Below are positions 12,988 through 25,312 of a DNA stretch of 64,000 nt, piece after piece; within the stretch, counting starts at the first letter, position 1, and every line of letters starts with the position of its first letter. Made by a program: the position numbers and the translations under genes. The DNA is from Aphrophora alni (taxonomy: Eukaryota > Arthropoda > Insecta > Hemiptera > Aphrophoridae). The stretch is from assembly GCA_963513935.1 (NCBI GenBank), contig OY740769.1:36421120-36485119 (forward strand), written 5' to 3'. The notes beneath the pieces are model-generated. The model saw only the letters and a program-made list of their open reading frames with translations, made no database searches and was not told the DNA's origin.

Positions 12988-13294
12988 CAATGTGAGTCAA
13001 AAGTATGGATACACCCTGTTAAATTTTAAATGGATAAAGATAGAAAAATGAAAGTCAGGACACCTTTCTAGGAAATAAAAGTGAACGTTTTACTCACTAT
13101 TACAACTTTGCCCATTTCCCCAAAATGGGATTTTTGGGGGGCAGCTCAAATTTTTTAAATATAAAGACCCATTAAGTGACACCTCATTTTAAAGTCCTTG
13201 ATTAAAGAAGAAGAACAGTGAAAACCAGAGCTTTCTATCTCAACCCAGTGCAAAATGGAAGCTCATTGAAATTAAGTAAAACTTCATTTAGGCA
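12988..13294 (+). repeat. Left terminal inverted repeat of the MITE
   Basis: About 307 bp. Complementary to 13622-13927 over its full length and to 13343-13620 over all but its inner end. Confidence 0.9.
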
Positions 13295-13342
13295 AAATAT
13301 GAACATCCACATTCAGGTGGTAAATAACCCCAATAGACAACC

Positions 13343-13620
13343 AATGAGCTGCCATTTTGTACTGGGTTGAGATAGAAAGCTCTGGTTTCCACTGTTCTTC
13401 TTCTTTAATCAAGGACTTTAAAATGAGGTGTCACTTAATGGGTCTTTATATTTAAAAATTTTGAGCTGCCCCCCAAAAATCCCATTTTGGGGAAATGGGC
13501 AAAGTTGTAATAGTGACTAAAAAGTTCACTTTTATTTCCTAGAAAGGTGTCCTGACTTTCATTTTTCTATCTTTATCCATTTAAAATTTAACAGGGTGTA
13601 TCCATACTTTTGACTCACAG
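13343..13620 (-). repeat. Extra internal copy of the MITE right arm
   Basis: About 278 bp and nearly identical to 13640-13927. It ends GACTCACAG, that is, at the outer tip of a terminal repeat. This suggests tandem duplication of the right end or insertion of a second copy into the first followed by deletion. Confidence 0.88.
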
Positions 13621-13621
13621 G

Positions 13622-13927
13622 TGCCTCAATGAAGTTTTACTTAATTTCAATGAGCTGCCATTTTGCACTGGGTTGAGATAGAAAGCTCTGGTTTCCACTG
13701 TTCTTCTCTTTAATCAAGGACTTTAAAATGAGGTGTCACTTAATGGGTCTTTACATTTAAAAATTTTGAGCTGCCCCCCAAAAATCCCATTTTGGGGAAA
13801 TGGGCAAAGTTGTAATAGTGGCTAAAAAGTTCACTTTTATTTCCTAGAAAGGTGTTCTGAGTTTCATTTTTCTATCTTTATCCTTTTAAAATTTAACAGG
13901 GTGTATCCATACTTTTGACTCACACTG
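13622..13927 (-). repeat. Right terminal inverted repeat of the MITE
   Basis: About 306 bp, the reverse complement of the left arm, ending just before a TA target dinucleotide and a short TA run. Confidence 0.9.
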
Positions 13928-13929
13928 TA

Positions 13930-16533
13930 TATATATAATATGTGTAATTTGAATGGGTTCACATCCTGGGCTTGTTGCTTTATAATTCGAGAGATTTAAG
14001 AAAAAGGCGACATGTTTTGTTGCCCTTTTTAAACTTCTGATAAATATTTTGTTCTATGTGTTGTTTCTATAACAATCTGACTTAAGTGATAACGTTTCGA
14101 CTATAGTTTGGATGGCCAAATATTGACCAGAGAGGTAACAATCTCGTTTGCTAACTTTTATTTTCTTAAGTGTGTTTAAGTATAACTATGTTGTTTTGTT
14201 TTACGTCAACTTGCTTAATATAACTTACTTTTCTTATTATCTGTAGTGTATTAAGAACATCAATTAAAGTACATTTCATTGAACAGGTGCGTCCAATTTG
14301 AAGAATTGTGTATTGAAAACTGTATAAATTCATTTAATCCCTTGAAATTACAAACATGAATGAAATTAAAGTATAATTTAACCTTTGCGTTATATTGTAA
14401 AAATATGACTAATTAGAATATTTATAACCGGTGATTCATTTATATATCTGCTATCAGTAAGAGATGTTTTAAAATATAAATCTCCCCAAGGGAAGTCATT
14501 AATCACTATCTACAAAGAGATTGATTATCTCCCAACAGTAACATCAATATATTTATATTTAGCTCTCCATAATGTCAAATACCAGAGTTATTGAAATATT
14601 TAATTATATTAGCATATTTAACCTAAACACTACTCAAATATGTTAGTTTAACAAACATATTAATTAAATTTAATATTAAGTATTGGTTTAAAATAATGTT
14701 ATTTAAACATATGTTTTTTTCTGAAGCAAACGTCATAATTGATTGGAGAAATAACGTATTAGGTGTTTAGAAGGATTTTGGAATTGATAACTAAATTTAA
14801 TGACAATTCCCTATTTACAACGCAACTACTAAACGTACCAAACTTAAAGTTACAATAATTATATTTCAACTTTTTAGCTACAAACTAAAAGTTAAAAAAC
14901 TTCAGAAATAAAGGGAAAATGGATTTAATCGCCTGTAATGAACTTCTTGATTATTATTTTATTTCAACTGGAGCCAAATTAAATGTTTGTTTAAAAAAAG
15001 TTTCATTTTCACTCTAGTTAATTTTAAATGGATAAAATTTATATATTAATTGTTTTATCAAAATTACTCAATTATATTTAAAATCCCTAATTAAGAATAT
15101 CTGAAGCCAACCTATTGATCGTAACCAATAACTAATATAATTAAATATAATCTTTACTTAACTAAACTTAATACACGTTGTAATCGCTCGTGATGAATTA
15201 CTCATCAAAATAATTATAATGAGCATTTTTTAATATTTCAACTTTTTCTATCACGAAAGGATCACAAGTACTTACTTTTGCCGACAAAAGGTGTGATTCT
15301 AAAAAAAAAAAAAAAAAATCTCTAAACGAATTCTTATGTGCTCTAAAAGCAAAATACCAGAATAATCTTAACGTTTAAAAAACCTTTCCTTTTCATTCTA
15401 AGTAAAGTTCAATGTAAAAAGTGCATTTTGTCTATCAACTACGCACCTAACCTACAGTTATTTGATAATATTGCTTACATTTTATTATGTCAATGATTTT
15501 AAATTTCTTGTGGCTAAAAAATCAAATTAAACTGTACTAACAAACTGAGTGATATTTTTTGAATTAGCAAAAAGAAAAGTCTAAACTTTAGTTAGATCTA
15601 CCGTGTTTTATTAATAGATGATAAGTATGTAAAAAAAATACTGTTCGAATGATATTGTAGTAAGGTGTTGACGATGTATATAGCCTCAGAAACACTTCAC
15701 AATCGATCTATTCACACTGATTAGCAACACCAGAATCCACCTAAGCCAGATTCTCTTTTTAACTTTTCACAGTTTGAGCATGACTTTTGGAACCATTTAT
15801 TTTATCGAGTACAATGGTTATAATTATATAAACTTTGGACCATTTCATTAATACTATATCCCTTATTCCAAACTTTGATAGTAATAAACATTCAAAGAGA
15901 TATAATAACTTAAATAATAATACAATAACTTCCAAGAGATAATTGAAAAAATGCAAATATACACGAATTAATTCATTCTCACATTTCAACAAGAAATTGC
16001 GATCACTATAGAGACAGGACAATTAATTGTGGTAAGTTGTTTAAATATATGACTTTTTATGACGTTGTTACTCTATTATCATTACTGAATGAATTTTGAA
16101 ACGCATTTAAATATTGTTAAATTTTTCTCTTTTGTAGCGTATAATAGTTAAAACTAATAAACGACTTTGATGACTCCTTTCTTTGCAATTGTATTGATAA
16201 ATGACAATCTAATAGTTCTGACAATAATGAAACATGGACAAAAATAGATTACTCTATTGTCGCAAGATCAGAAGGATTCTGACAGTCAAGAGATATTCTG
16301 TTGTGATGAAAATATTATATTTATGAATGTCATTCAATACAAAATAATATGAATATTTCATATTTTTTCAATATATCTGGGTTTAGTTTCATAGTGAGCC
16401 AAATCTATTCTTTATTTTATTTACTTACTAGTCGTTAATCAGATATAATATTTTTGTGATTTGTAAACTGAATTTTCCTTAATATATTGATTTTAACGCT
16501 TATACATTATTTTTACCAAGCTAGTATTATTGA
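13930..16533. other. AT-rich non-coding DNA
   Basis: Nothing recognised. It contains an A19 homopolymer at about 15301-15319. An 87-codon reverse-strand frame at 15759-16022 shows no domain. Confidence 0.45.
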
Positions 16534-16629
16534 TTAAATAATTATTTCAAGTGAAAAATATACGACCTAGACTGGGAATCGATTCCCAGTCTAGTTTTGT
16601 ATATTTTTCACTTGAAATAATTATTTAAT
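16534..16629. repeat. Perfect-centre hairpin, about 96 bp
   Basis: Two arms of about 48 bp. The outer parts read ATTAAATAATTATTTCAAGT and its complement, then AAAATATA. The centre is a perfect 28 bp palindrome of higher GC content built on CTAGACTGGGAATC. The CTGGG/CCCAG stem resembles a tRNA T-arm but with an 8-base loop, so any tRNA link is speculative. The outer motif TATTTTTCACTTGAAATA recurs at 23.93 kb. Confidence 0.9.
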
Positions 16630-17639
16630 GAATTTTCATCTTTAGAAATGATGTGAATAAATGTTACCTCCAATAGAACATGATTGGGAAAACACCTATA
16701 CAAAATATGTTTTGATATTAATTTTTATTGTTAACAAAAATTTTTTTTCGCTAAGCACATGTCGACTACTTAAGGGCTCATAATAATGTTGATATTTAAA
16801 ATAGCAGTTGTTAACCATTAAAATTTCAGATTATTTTTAACACAATCTACTTAATTTTCTAACCGTAACTTCAAAATTATCAAATAAATAATTAGTAAAT
16901 GTTCTATTAGCCACAGTTAATGATAATTTCATATAATTTCCACTAAGTTACATATTTCAGAATTAAGTATATAATAAAAATTTTATTGAAAATAAGCATA
17001 CCCAAATTTCAAAATGGCAAGTTTTTATAAGGGTTTTTGTAATGTTAACTATAATCAATTCAGGGAGTTGCAATATCTATTTTTGGTCAATTTGGAGATC
17101 TGAATAAATTATATTATTATGATTATTGTAGTCTGTAATGACCAGATACTCAGAAAATGCTAATGAATATCCGATCTTCTTAAGTCAGAAGACTAGTTGA
17201 GTGCTTTATATTGTAGGGTGTGTAATGAAACGATCGATAATCATATGTTATGAATCGAACAGGTTCGTTTTCGTACAAGATATTTACTTCGAGGACCCAC
17301 TAACAAGTTTAAATGTGAAATCAAAAGTTAACATAAAAGGTGTTTTTATTAATATTGATGCACTGGTTTTTAATTGTGGAAAACTTTGAAAGTATGTCTT
17401 GTTAACTTGACTTTAATATGGAAATTAATATTATGATGAAGCTTGGGTAATTAAGTAATTAAAGTAAATTCCCTAAACTTACGTGGTAGTGTGGGATATA
17501 GAAAACATTAAAATCGTTAAGAGTCATTAACCGTGATTATTTTGATTGATTTATTAATTTAAAATATGTTTTGATTGTTTGATTATTATTAAATTTATTG
17601 AACAATAAATTTTGATAGAAAAGAATTTAATATACTTTA
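16630..17639. other. AT-rich non-coding DNA
   Basis: No recognisable feature on either strand. Confidence 0.4.
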
Positions 17640-17941
17640 TTTAATTCTCACAATAAGTGAAGTGTTTAAATGTAAATTAACTGTTTGAGATATGGATGTG
17701 CAGTTTTCACCATTGATTTTGTGTAGAAATTTTACATTGAAATGATGTATTATATGACCACCTTCCCATTTAAATAAATAAAGTAAATTCAAAATTGTGG
17801 ATTCAAGATGGCAAACCAAATTTTTTAAATCATAATAAAATAGTATTTTTTAATGGAGTAGGTTTCTCAATCACATCCACTTTCAAATTTCCCTTATATA
17901 CGAGATATTAAGCCGTTCCCATACTTTTCACCCACCCTGTA
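17640..17941. mobile_element. Right end of a Tc1/mariner-type element
   Basis: Positions 17919-17939 read CCATACTTTTCACCCACCCT then G, followed by TATA. This matches the outer tip of the 13 kb MITE (CCATACTTTTGACTCACACT) at most positions and fits a TA-flanked mariner-type terminus. I could not find the matching left end, and its inner limit (about 17640) is a guess from the slightly less AT-rich sequence. No transposase motif is visible in the short reverse frame inside it. Confidence 0.5.
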
Positions 17942-17942
17942 T

Positions 17943-20900
17943 ATTCCGCACTAGGTAGTTTTATCACTCAACTTTATTGTTTTCAGATGTAGAAACTTTC
18001 ATGAATATAAAATACGAACATTACAAGAGGGTTAACTCCAGATATAAAATATAAATCAGACATCTGTGGCGATATGACTTGACGTTATACCATCAAGTAG
18101 AAATAGTTATGAATTTGTAAAACAATGATATGTTTAAATACAATTTACAATTTCTCTTTCAAATTATATGATTTCGTTTCTACAAATTTTAACTATCGTA
18201 TTTCGAAGTAAGTAATTGTAAAAGCATAATTAATTAAATAAGTAATTTATTATTATTATTTACAGTAATTGTAATTAAATAATTAATTTTTCATACTGCG
18301 TGAATGGTTAACTTTATCGTATATAAATCGGTTTACAATGTTCACATAAAGACATGTTATAAGACAACCATTTGGAACATTTCAAACAATTTATGTTATA
18401 TTAAAAACATATTTGGTAATTAAATTCGCTTTTGTCCATAAATATAAAACTGTAAATATAAATTAAAAAATTTCAAAATGTATTATTTTTACGTGGATTT
18501 GTTATAGAATCAGATATACAATAGATTTTACTAGTAACAATTTACATTCTCATCGATAAATAATAATAAAATGTATTTATAATCCACAAATCAAATAGAA
18601 CAAAATCCCTTTTAATCAAGTAGATAAATTAAATTATTTCAACAACAAGTATACATTTAATTTGTGGTTTCTGTGGGTTTGAATAAAATAACGTAAGAGA
18701 AGAGCCTCTTCAACTACATAAAATGATATACCGGTACTTCTTCTCACTCAACCAATAAAAAATAATATGTTTTGATATTATTATATGCAATGAAAACCTA
18801 ATAAACTAAGTTTATAAAAATAATATTTTAATATATTTTTTTAATAAACAGATTAATGAAAAATGTAATCAATAATTAAACTTGATTTCACCGAACAATA
18901 ATATATTTATTTAAATTTAATTTGTATTTTTTTTTATTTGGACACTCGTCACAAATACAGAAAGGATTGTAACAACTTATAAACCCACCCAAATAAAAAT
19001 AATTACTTAAAATAGTTACAAACTAAATATTTCAATTACATAGAAGATGAAGTGTTTTCACTTGATATTTTACTTTGTATTTATTTTCATCCCTATTAAA
19101 CTTGAAAGGGTGTAACTTTCTCAAAGTCTTAAAGCTGAAAAGCTTAGAATATATTCAAATGTAAGTTCAAGTGCTGAGGAGTTCTTACCAAGATTTTAAA
19201 ATCTTTAGTAAAACGAAGGATCATTGCTTACATTTACATTATGAAAGCTCTAAGTACACAGTTTATATTTGGAGTTTTGGTTGAGCTTATCTTATAGCTA
19301 AGGTCTATGAAACTACTGTATTATTACGTCCTTACGCATATAAAAATGGAAATTGAAAATAACTCACATGTAAAAGAAGATATGCATGTAGTAGAAATTG
19401 TACTTTGTATTCTATACCATATTTACTAATGGGTATCTACCAACTGTTATGTGTTCTATTCTAGAACAGCGTGTACTCTAACAAGAAAATATCATACAAA
19501 TGAAATTGCCCAATACTTAACTCAATACCAGACGAATTGCTAATCCAACAAGTATATCTTGTCTGAAAAAGTCTGAAGAAAGAAAATTTGAATATCCTTA
19601 TCATTTGCAAACCGTTCAAAATAAATAAGCAATAAGGTAAGTTTATTGTCTCCTCTATTTTGTTTTTTCAATTTAAAGTATTTTGAGTTAACGATGTCAA
19701 ATAAGTTTAACGACCACCAATTTAAAACGATAAAAAATAAACCTTTTGTTTTTTGTCCGCATGTAAAAAGTTAAATAATAAATGCGTATGCCAAGTTTGA
19801 AATCATTATCTTATCTACTTACAAAGTTATAATATAATCTGTAAATATTTTGTAAAATTTTGAAATGAAATATTTTGTAAAATTAGGCTAATGAAATATA
19901 ATCAAATTAAATGAATTTCAGAAAGAAACTTAAAGGAATTTAGAAGATTTTATTTTGAAGTATGTATATGTTTGTGATCACAAACCTGATTGCTTAAATT
20001 TATTATATGGGAATTACTTAACATTCATTAGATTATGTTGTTAACGAACAAAATGTTAAATTTAAACTCCAATTTCGAGTTTGAAAACTTACGATTATCA
20101 TTTTTTTAAATAAAACTATTACATTAAAGGTAGAATTACATTTTATTACTTTTTTGTTTCCTACTAATATTTACTTTAATTGAATTCGTTTTATTTTCTG
20201 ATATAAGTTATGCACATGATTCTATTACGGTCGAACTTATATAACAACTTTGATAAATTATCAATAATGTGCATTAAGCTTAAATCCATTTAATATTTCA
20301 GTTTTTTTTTTAATCAGCTTAGCTTTTATTCTCAAACTTTCGTATTGATTCCATACTCAAACACATTAAAAATAGCAGAGGTGATCAATAATGAACTTTG
20401 GTTTTATAATGTAATGTTTCTGATATTTCACATTTTATTTTGCTGTAGACTATACCACACAGTTATTTATGATAAATAGGTAATAAAAGTAATAATAAAA
20501 AAGCTGTAAAGTTTACTTAAATGAATGCCTTGCTTCAACTGAAATGCTCAATATTGTAGTTCGTAACTTTGTTTCTGTAATGCTTTTTAGAGCGACATGC
20601 TAAACCATGATTGCCCGACATACCCATACGTTATTTTTTACTCCTTCATCTCAAATTGCCATAACTTCCACCCCCCCCAATTTATGATGTTACACCTATT
20701 GCGCATTTTTTTTAATCGACGAAATTGAGTATGAACTTAAAATCACTTTATTTTAATAGTTTTATTACTGTCATCTTGCAACACAAAGGCAAATCCAAGT
20801 TATGCTATCTTACAGAAAAACCACCTATACATACCCTCTATAGTTATCTTACATATTTATATATTACTCATACTCTATATAAGAAAACATTGTTTACTTA

Positions 20901-22580
20901 TCTGAATTGTTGGTGTCTGATATCTGAAAAATCGTTCAGTATGTGATTGGATAGTTCAAACTTAAGAATTGTTTTGGTTTTGTTTCATTTTCATCTCTCA
21001 TTGAAAGAGTTTTTACTCGTAACGCAGCTGATATATATTAAGGGCTAGAATTTTGATGTAAAACTTATTAAAATTTTAAAACAACTACGTGGACAAAGTA
21101 ATGATTACCTAACCTCCTCTTTGGTATGATTGTTTGTGCAATTTTGAGGTTATCAGTAAAAAATGATATTACTTCATATTTAAACCACAGGTTTATATTA
21201 CTATTCTTCCAAAACTATGTTCCCGATTTTAAAACAAATTAATTCTTTTATCATTTCTTCCAGATATTTTTAGTTTCTTTTCCGATATCATCAATACCGA
21301 CATTTTTTTAGATAAATTTATGTCGTCTAATTATTTAAATTTAAGTAATAAATTTACAGTTTTCATTTAAAAGTACTATAGTTACAAGGTAAAAGCTTCG
21401 AAACTGACATGTCTGTTATGACCATTATGCAAAATCTATTCTAACTAATAAAGAAACCTATAATTTTTTTAAATGCAAATGTCAGATTAAATTATGAATC
21501 GCACCTGTCTAAAACATAGTAATAAATGTTAAATTCTACAAATAGTATGACACACTTAATATAAATTATGTTAATTTAAAAAATAAACATGTAATTAAAA
21601 AATATCGGTCCTTTTAAATTTCTTAATAACGACAGAAAACTACGCAGTAAAGTATCAAGATAATTACACTCAGCAATATTACACAATTAAACTGATAAAT
21701 GAGAAAGATTTATGACCTTAATTATTATTGCGTCCTCACGGTTTTAATATGAAATAAATCTTCCTTAATATTAAAGTTAAGTACTACCATAGTGATTCAA
21801 TGTTTACACCTAAAATGTTTAAATATAATTCCAATGCTTATGAATATTCAATATTCTTACTTTATAACCATCCTCCAAATCCTAATGATTATTATCAGCA
21901 ACTGAAATATTTAGCCAACAGCTACAAATGTACAGATAGACTTGTTGCTACATTTATTATCCACTTGTTGCTATTAACCATGTGTGGTTATAGTTGGTAA
22001 AATCGATTTCTTTAAAAGGAGGGTGAAATATGATAAATTTCCAGATAAAAAAACTGTAAGGAAGTTATTGAAAAAATGACAACACGAGAGAGTTCGTGGA
22101 AGGTATTGAGGGCCTTTTATTAAACATAACAAACTTATTCCAACCGAAATCTAATAGTAAAGTCACAGCATACAGCAGTATAGCCTATAGTAAAGAATTT
22201 ACTAACAATATCATTCTGTTAAGACAATTTTCGTTGTTCGTTTATAAAGATTCACGGATAAAACTTCTTTGCTTGGAATTAACTAAATTTGAAAGTTTCG
22301 TGTATAATTTGTTTATTCCAAATGATGGTGGAGAAATATATTGTTATAATTTGTTTATCAAAACTATCATATTACTGTCGTAAATATCATCTACACCCCA
22401 TGAAGTTATCGGTTTTCTTATTTACACATCAAGAATATATGAAAAAATTTAATTACATTGTATTTATTTACAGCAAACAATACAGGTGCTTAGAAACAAT
22501 TTCAGAGGAACCTCTAAACATGTTTTGACAATAATAACACTATTGTAAACGCCCTGTATTTTATATACATTTTCATATTA
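17943..22580. other. AT-rich non-coding DNA
   Basis: Open frames here (for example 20725-20946, 21800-22000, 22096-22383) are short, AT-driven and without motifs. No RNA gene or mobile element recognised. Confidence 0.45.
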
Positions 22581-22581
22581 A

Positions 22582-23275
22582 ATGTTAAATTATGTTCAGT
22601 AAAACAGATAAAATATGTACATAGCTTTAACAAATATACACTTACCAATTGCTCTGAAGTAAAACACCTTAAAAAAATAGAAAATAACTACAATACCAAC
22701 TTACTGTGTTTAATATAAATTGTATAGATTTAAAACTTATCACATAGTTCAGGGACAAACCAGATCAGGGAATAAAACGTTGGAAGGACATATCTATATC
22801 TCTAGTGAGGTCAATGATAAATATTTACTTTTCCCAAAGTAGCCACCTTTATTCATAAATTTCCACACAAAATGTTAGTAATATCCCATAAGGGATACCC
22901 TGCTTTTCTTCAAAAGTATTTTTATGATATTTATTGGACGTTAGGAAAAGTCATTTTAAAATTTATAATTATGTCACATATATAGGAAGAGCAAGTATAA
23001 TTTATTACTATATTAGGATTTATGTATTGGAGGAAATATTTGAGTGAGATAAAAACAAATATCACCCACTTTTCGAATACTGAAAATCCATGCAGTTTGA
23101 TTTCCTAATTGAATATTTGCTCAAAAGAAAAATAAGGTTAAAGATACATTTTTGTAACCATTGGAAATAAATTATTTGTAAAGAGAATATATTTCCTTTA
23201 AGTTTAATCTAAGATAATTAATTATATTTAGATCATGTCTATAAGCATAAAATTAAATATATGTCGAAATTTTGT
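22582..23275 (+). repeat. Long dispersed repeat, copy 1, part A
   Basis: Matches 29715-30337 in direct orientation, starting ATGTTAAATTAT and including ATATACACTTACCAATTGCT and AAGTAGCCACCTTTATTC. It shows scattered substitutions and indels. No coding potential and no terminal structure I can name. Confidence 0.88.
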
Positions 23276-24606
23276 GTGGACAAAATAAAGTTTTAAAGAA
23301 TAGGCATTGAGAATTTATTAAAAATTTTGTTCTAATGATTGTACACACTATTTTTAGTATATATGCATAATATACTGGTGTATATCAAAAAATATACCGT
23401 AGTATAAGTGTATTTTTAAGATAGGTAAAATAACTTCTTATACTTATTTATTATTTTGTCACCATGTATAGCAACTTTACTCATTTTATTTCTTCTTTCA
23501 GTTTAGGTCAACAGTAACATTGAGGACAAGTACAACATTTATTTATTTTTTTTATTTCGTCGATTGATTTAGGAGTTATATATGGTTTGTTTTTGCTCAT
23601 GACCGTCTTATCAGGATAATATACTGTAGTTCTATAATTCCTAGCAATTACAAAATCTAGTTATATGTAAATAATATAATGGAATTAATACACTTTGATT
23701 GTTCATTGTTGTATTCGTTTTTTTTTTCAAAATCAGAGGACATTTTGTCATAATGCATTTTGTAGATTGCCACATCTTTTTAAAATAATAATCTGTATTA
23801 AATTTTGAAGAATAAGTTATTAATATTGTAATTATAAACCTTGAGTCTATATTGATTTAATATCTTTGTTATTACTTTATTAAGGTGGTGAATTACTTTT
23901 AGAATTTTTGAAATAATACATAAACGTTTATGTATTTTTCACTTGAAATATTATTGTAAATTCAATATTTGCTAGTAAAAACGCATAAGCGGAAAAATCA
24001 AATAATTAAAAAATCTATAAACGTTTATGTTGATTTCTATATTTAATTGCATAAATTTATTGATATGTGTAAGAAAACGTTGAAAATATAATACTAAGTA
24101 ATAAGAACGATGATTTACAAATTAATTAAAACATTTTTTTTATATGAACTATTTCATCCTCACTACTGAACTCATGTTCGTTAATTCGTGTATATAAAGT
24201 AGAAGACAATTCAATATAAAGTTTTTAAAACAAAGTAGAAAACAATTAACATAATTATTTCAATACACCCAATAAACTAATTATAATCCTAGACAAATAA
24301 GCATACAATATACAACACAAATACCAGATAAACTAGGAACAACTGCCACCAACACAAAGGCCGAGACTTCAGTAACAAGCTATTACAAAATACACTGTCT
24401 AGACCAAAGCATACCATATTAAATAATTAAAGTTAAATGGAAATATTTATTACATTAATAATAATCAATCTTATGTATTTAATATTTCTCCAACATAGGA
24501 ACTATATCTTTATTATTACCTAAAAATTGTCCTAGATTATTTTCAATTTTAGATGCTTTTTCAAAATAAAATTGTTGAAGATTGAATCACAACCATTGTT
24601 AAAAGC
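23276..24606. other. 1.33 kb block present only in copy 1 of the dispersed repeat
   Basis: Lies between parts A and B of copy 1 and is missing from copy 2, where the two parts join at the short shared string CGAAA. It is either an insertion into copy 1 or, perhaps more simply, a deletion by microhomology in copy 2. It contains the 23915-23936 palindrome but no recognised gene or terminal repeats. Confidence 0.75.
23915..23936. repeat. 22 bp perfect palindrome, related to the 16.5 kb hairpin
   Basis: Centre ATACATAAACGTTTATGTAT. It is followed by TTTTTCACTTGAAATA, the same outer arm motif as the hairpin at 16.5 kb; a partly deleted complementary arm (GAAATAATACAT) precedes it. ATAAACGTTTATG occurs again near 24016. 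Confidence 0.8.
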
Positions 24607-25038
24607 GAAATCAAAAGGCAAACTAGTATATTTTAATTTAATTTCTTCCTCCATAAAGACCATGAAGGACGAAATTTGTCTGTCATTTTTGATAATCTTT
24701 GGGTGTCATATTAAATTTATAATAATATTCCAAATTCCAGTAAAGAAAAATTTTATGTCTCGCATAGGAACGTGATATAAAAAGTAAGGCACTATAGAGA
24801 AGTTATTGGTGCAAGATTGTTCCTTAAATAAATAAGACGACTGGCTCAGCCAAGCAGGAAATTACTTGCTTAATAGCTTCCCTTACAATTAGGTTAGAGG
24901 AGAAACCTTCAGCGAACTTACTGCTTTTAACCATTAATACTGAGTTTAAGGTTTGTCGCTTGGTTTTAGTAATTACCTTTCGTGAAGGAATATTAATAGT
25001 ATAAGACTGTATTTTTATTTTTAGTACAAGATAGTTTT
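24607..25038 (+). repeat. Long dispersed repeat, copy 1, part B
   Basis: Matches 30341-30769 closely, from AGGCAAACTAGTATATTT through GACTGGCTCAGCCAAGCAGG and TAGGTTAGAGGAGAAACC to a GTACAA(G/A)ATAGTTT end. No protein recognised. Confidence 0.9.
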
Positions 25039-25257
25039 ATTGTTTTAATGGAAGATGTTTGATTATTTCTTCCATTTTTAATTAGAAGAATTATATTTTG
25101 GGGTTAAAAATCATGACAAATTCTAAACAAATCGATTGAATTAAATTTGTGAAGTATATCTGGCATTAGCATTATGATTTGAAGCTCTTAAATACATATT
25201 ATGATTTATTTTTTGTATTATTTTTATATACGCTCTGACTTTCCTTTTGGCAAAAAC

Positions 25258-25260
<3 letters not shown>

Positions 25261-25288
<28 letters not shown>

Positions 25289-25312
25289 CTCCCCCCCCCC
25301 CACACACACACG
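25261..25312. repeat. Compound (CA)n-(C)n-(CA)n microsatellite
   Basis: A CA run of about 28 bp, a C run of about 12, then a shorter CA run. Confidence 0.95.

Larger units (their letters stand above)
12988..13927. mobile_element. Fold-back Tc1/mariner-type MITE with three arms
   Basis: The element is flanked by TA on each side (12986-12987 and 13928-13929), the target duplication typical of Tc1/mariner. The left arm (12988-13294) begins CAATGTGAGTCAAAAGTATG and is matched in reverse by the right arm (13622-13927), which ends CATACTTTTGACTCACACTG. The two are about 306 bp with few mismatches. Between them, after a spacer of about 48 bp, lies a second partial copy of the right arm (13343-13620) in the same orientation. 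No transposase frame is present, so movement would need an enzyme in trans. Arms this long should fold into a stable hairpin if transcribed. Confidence 0.9.
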
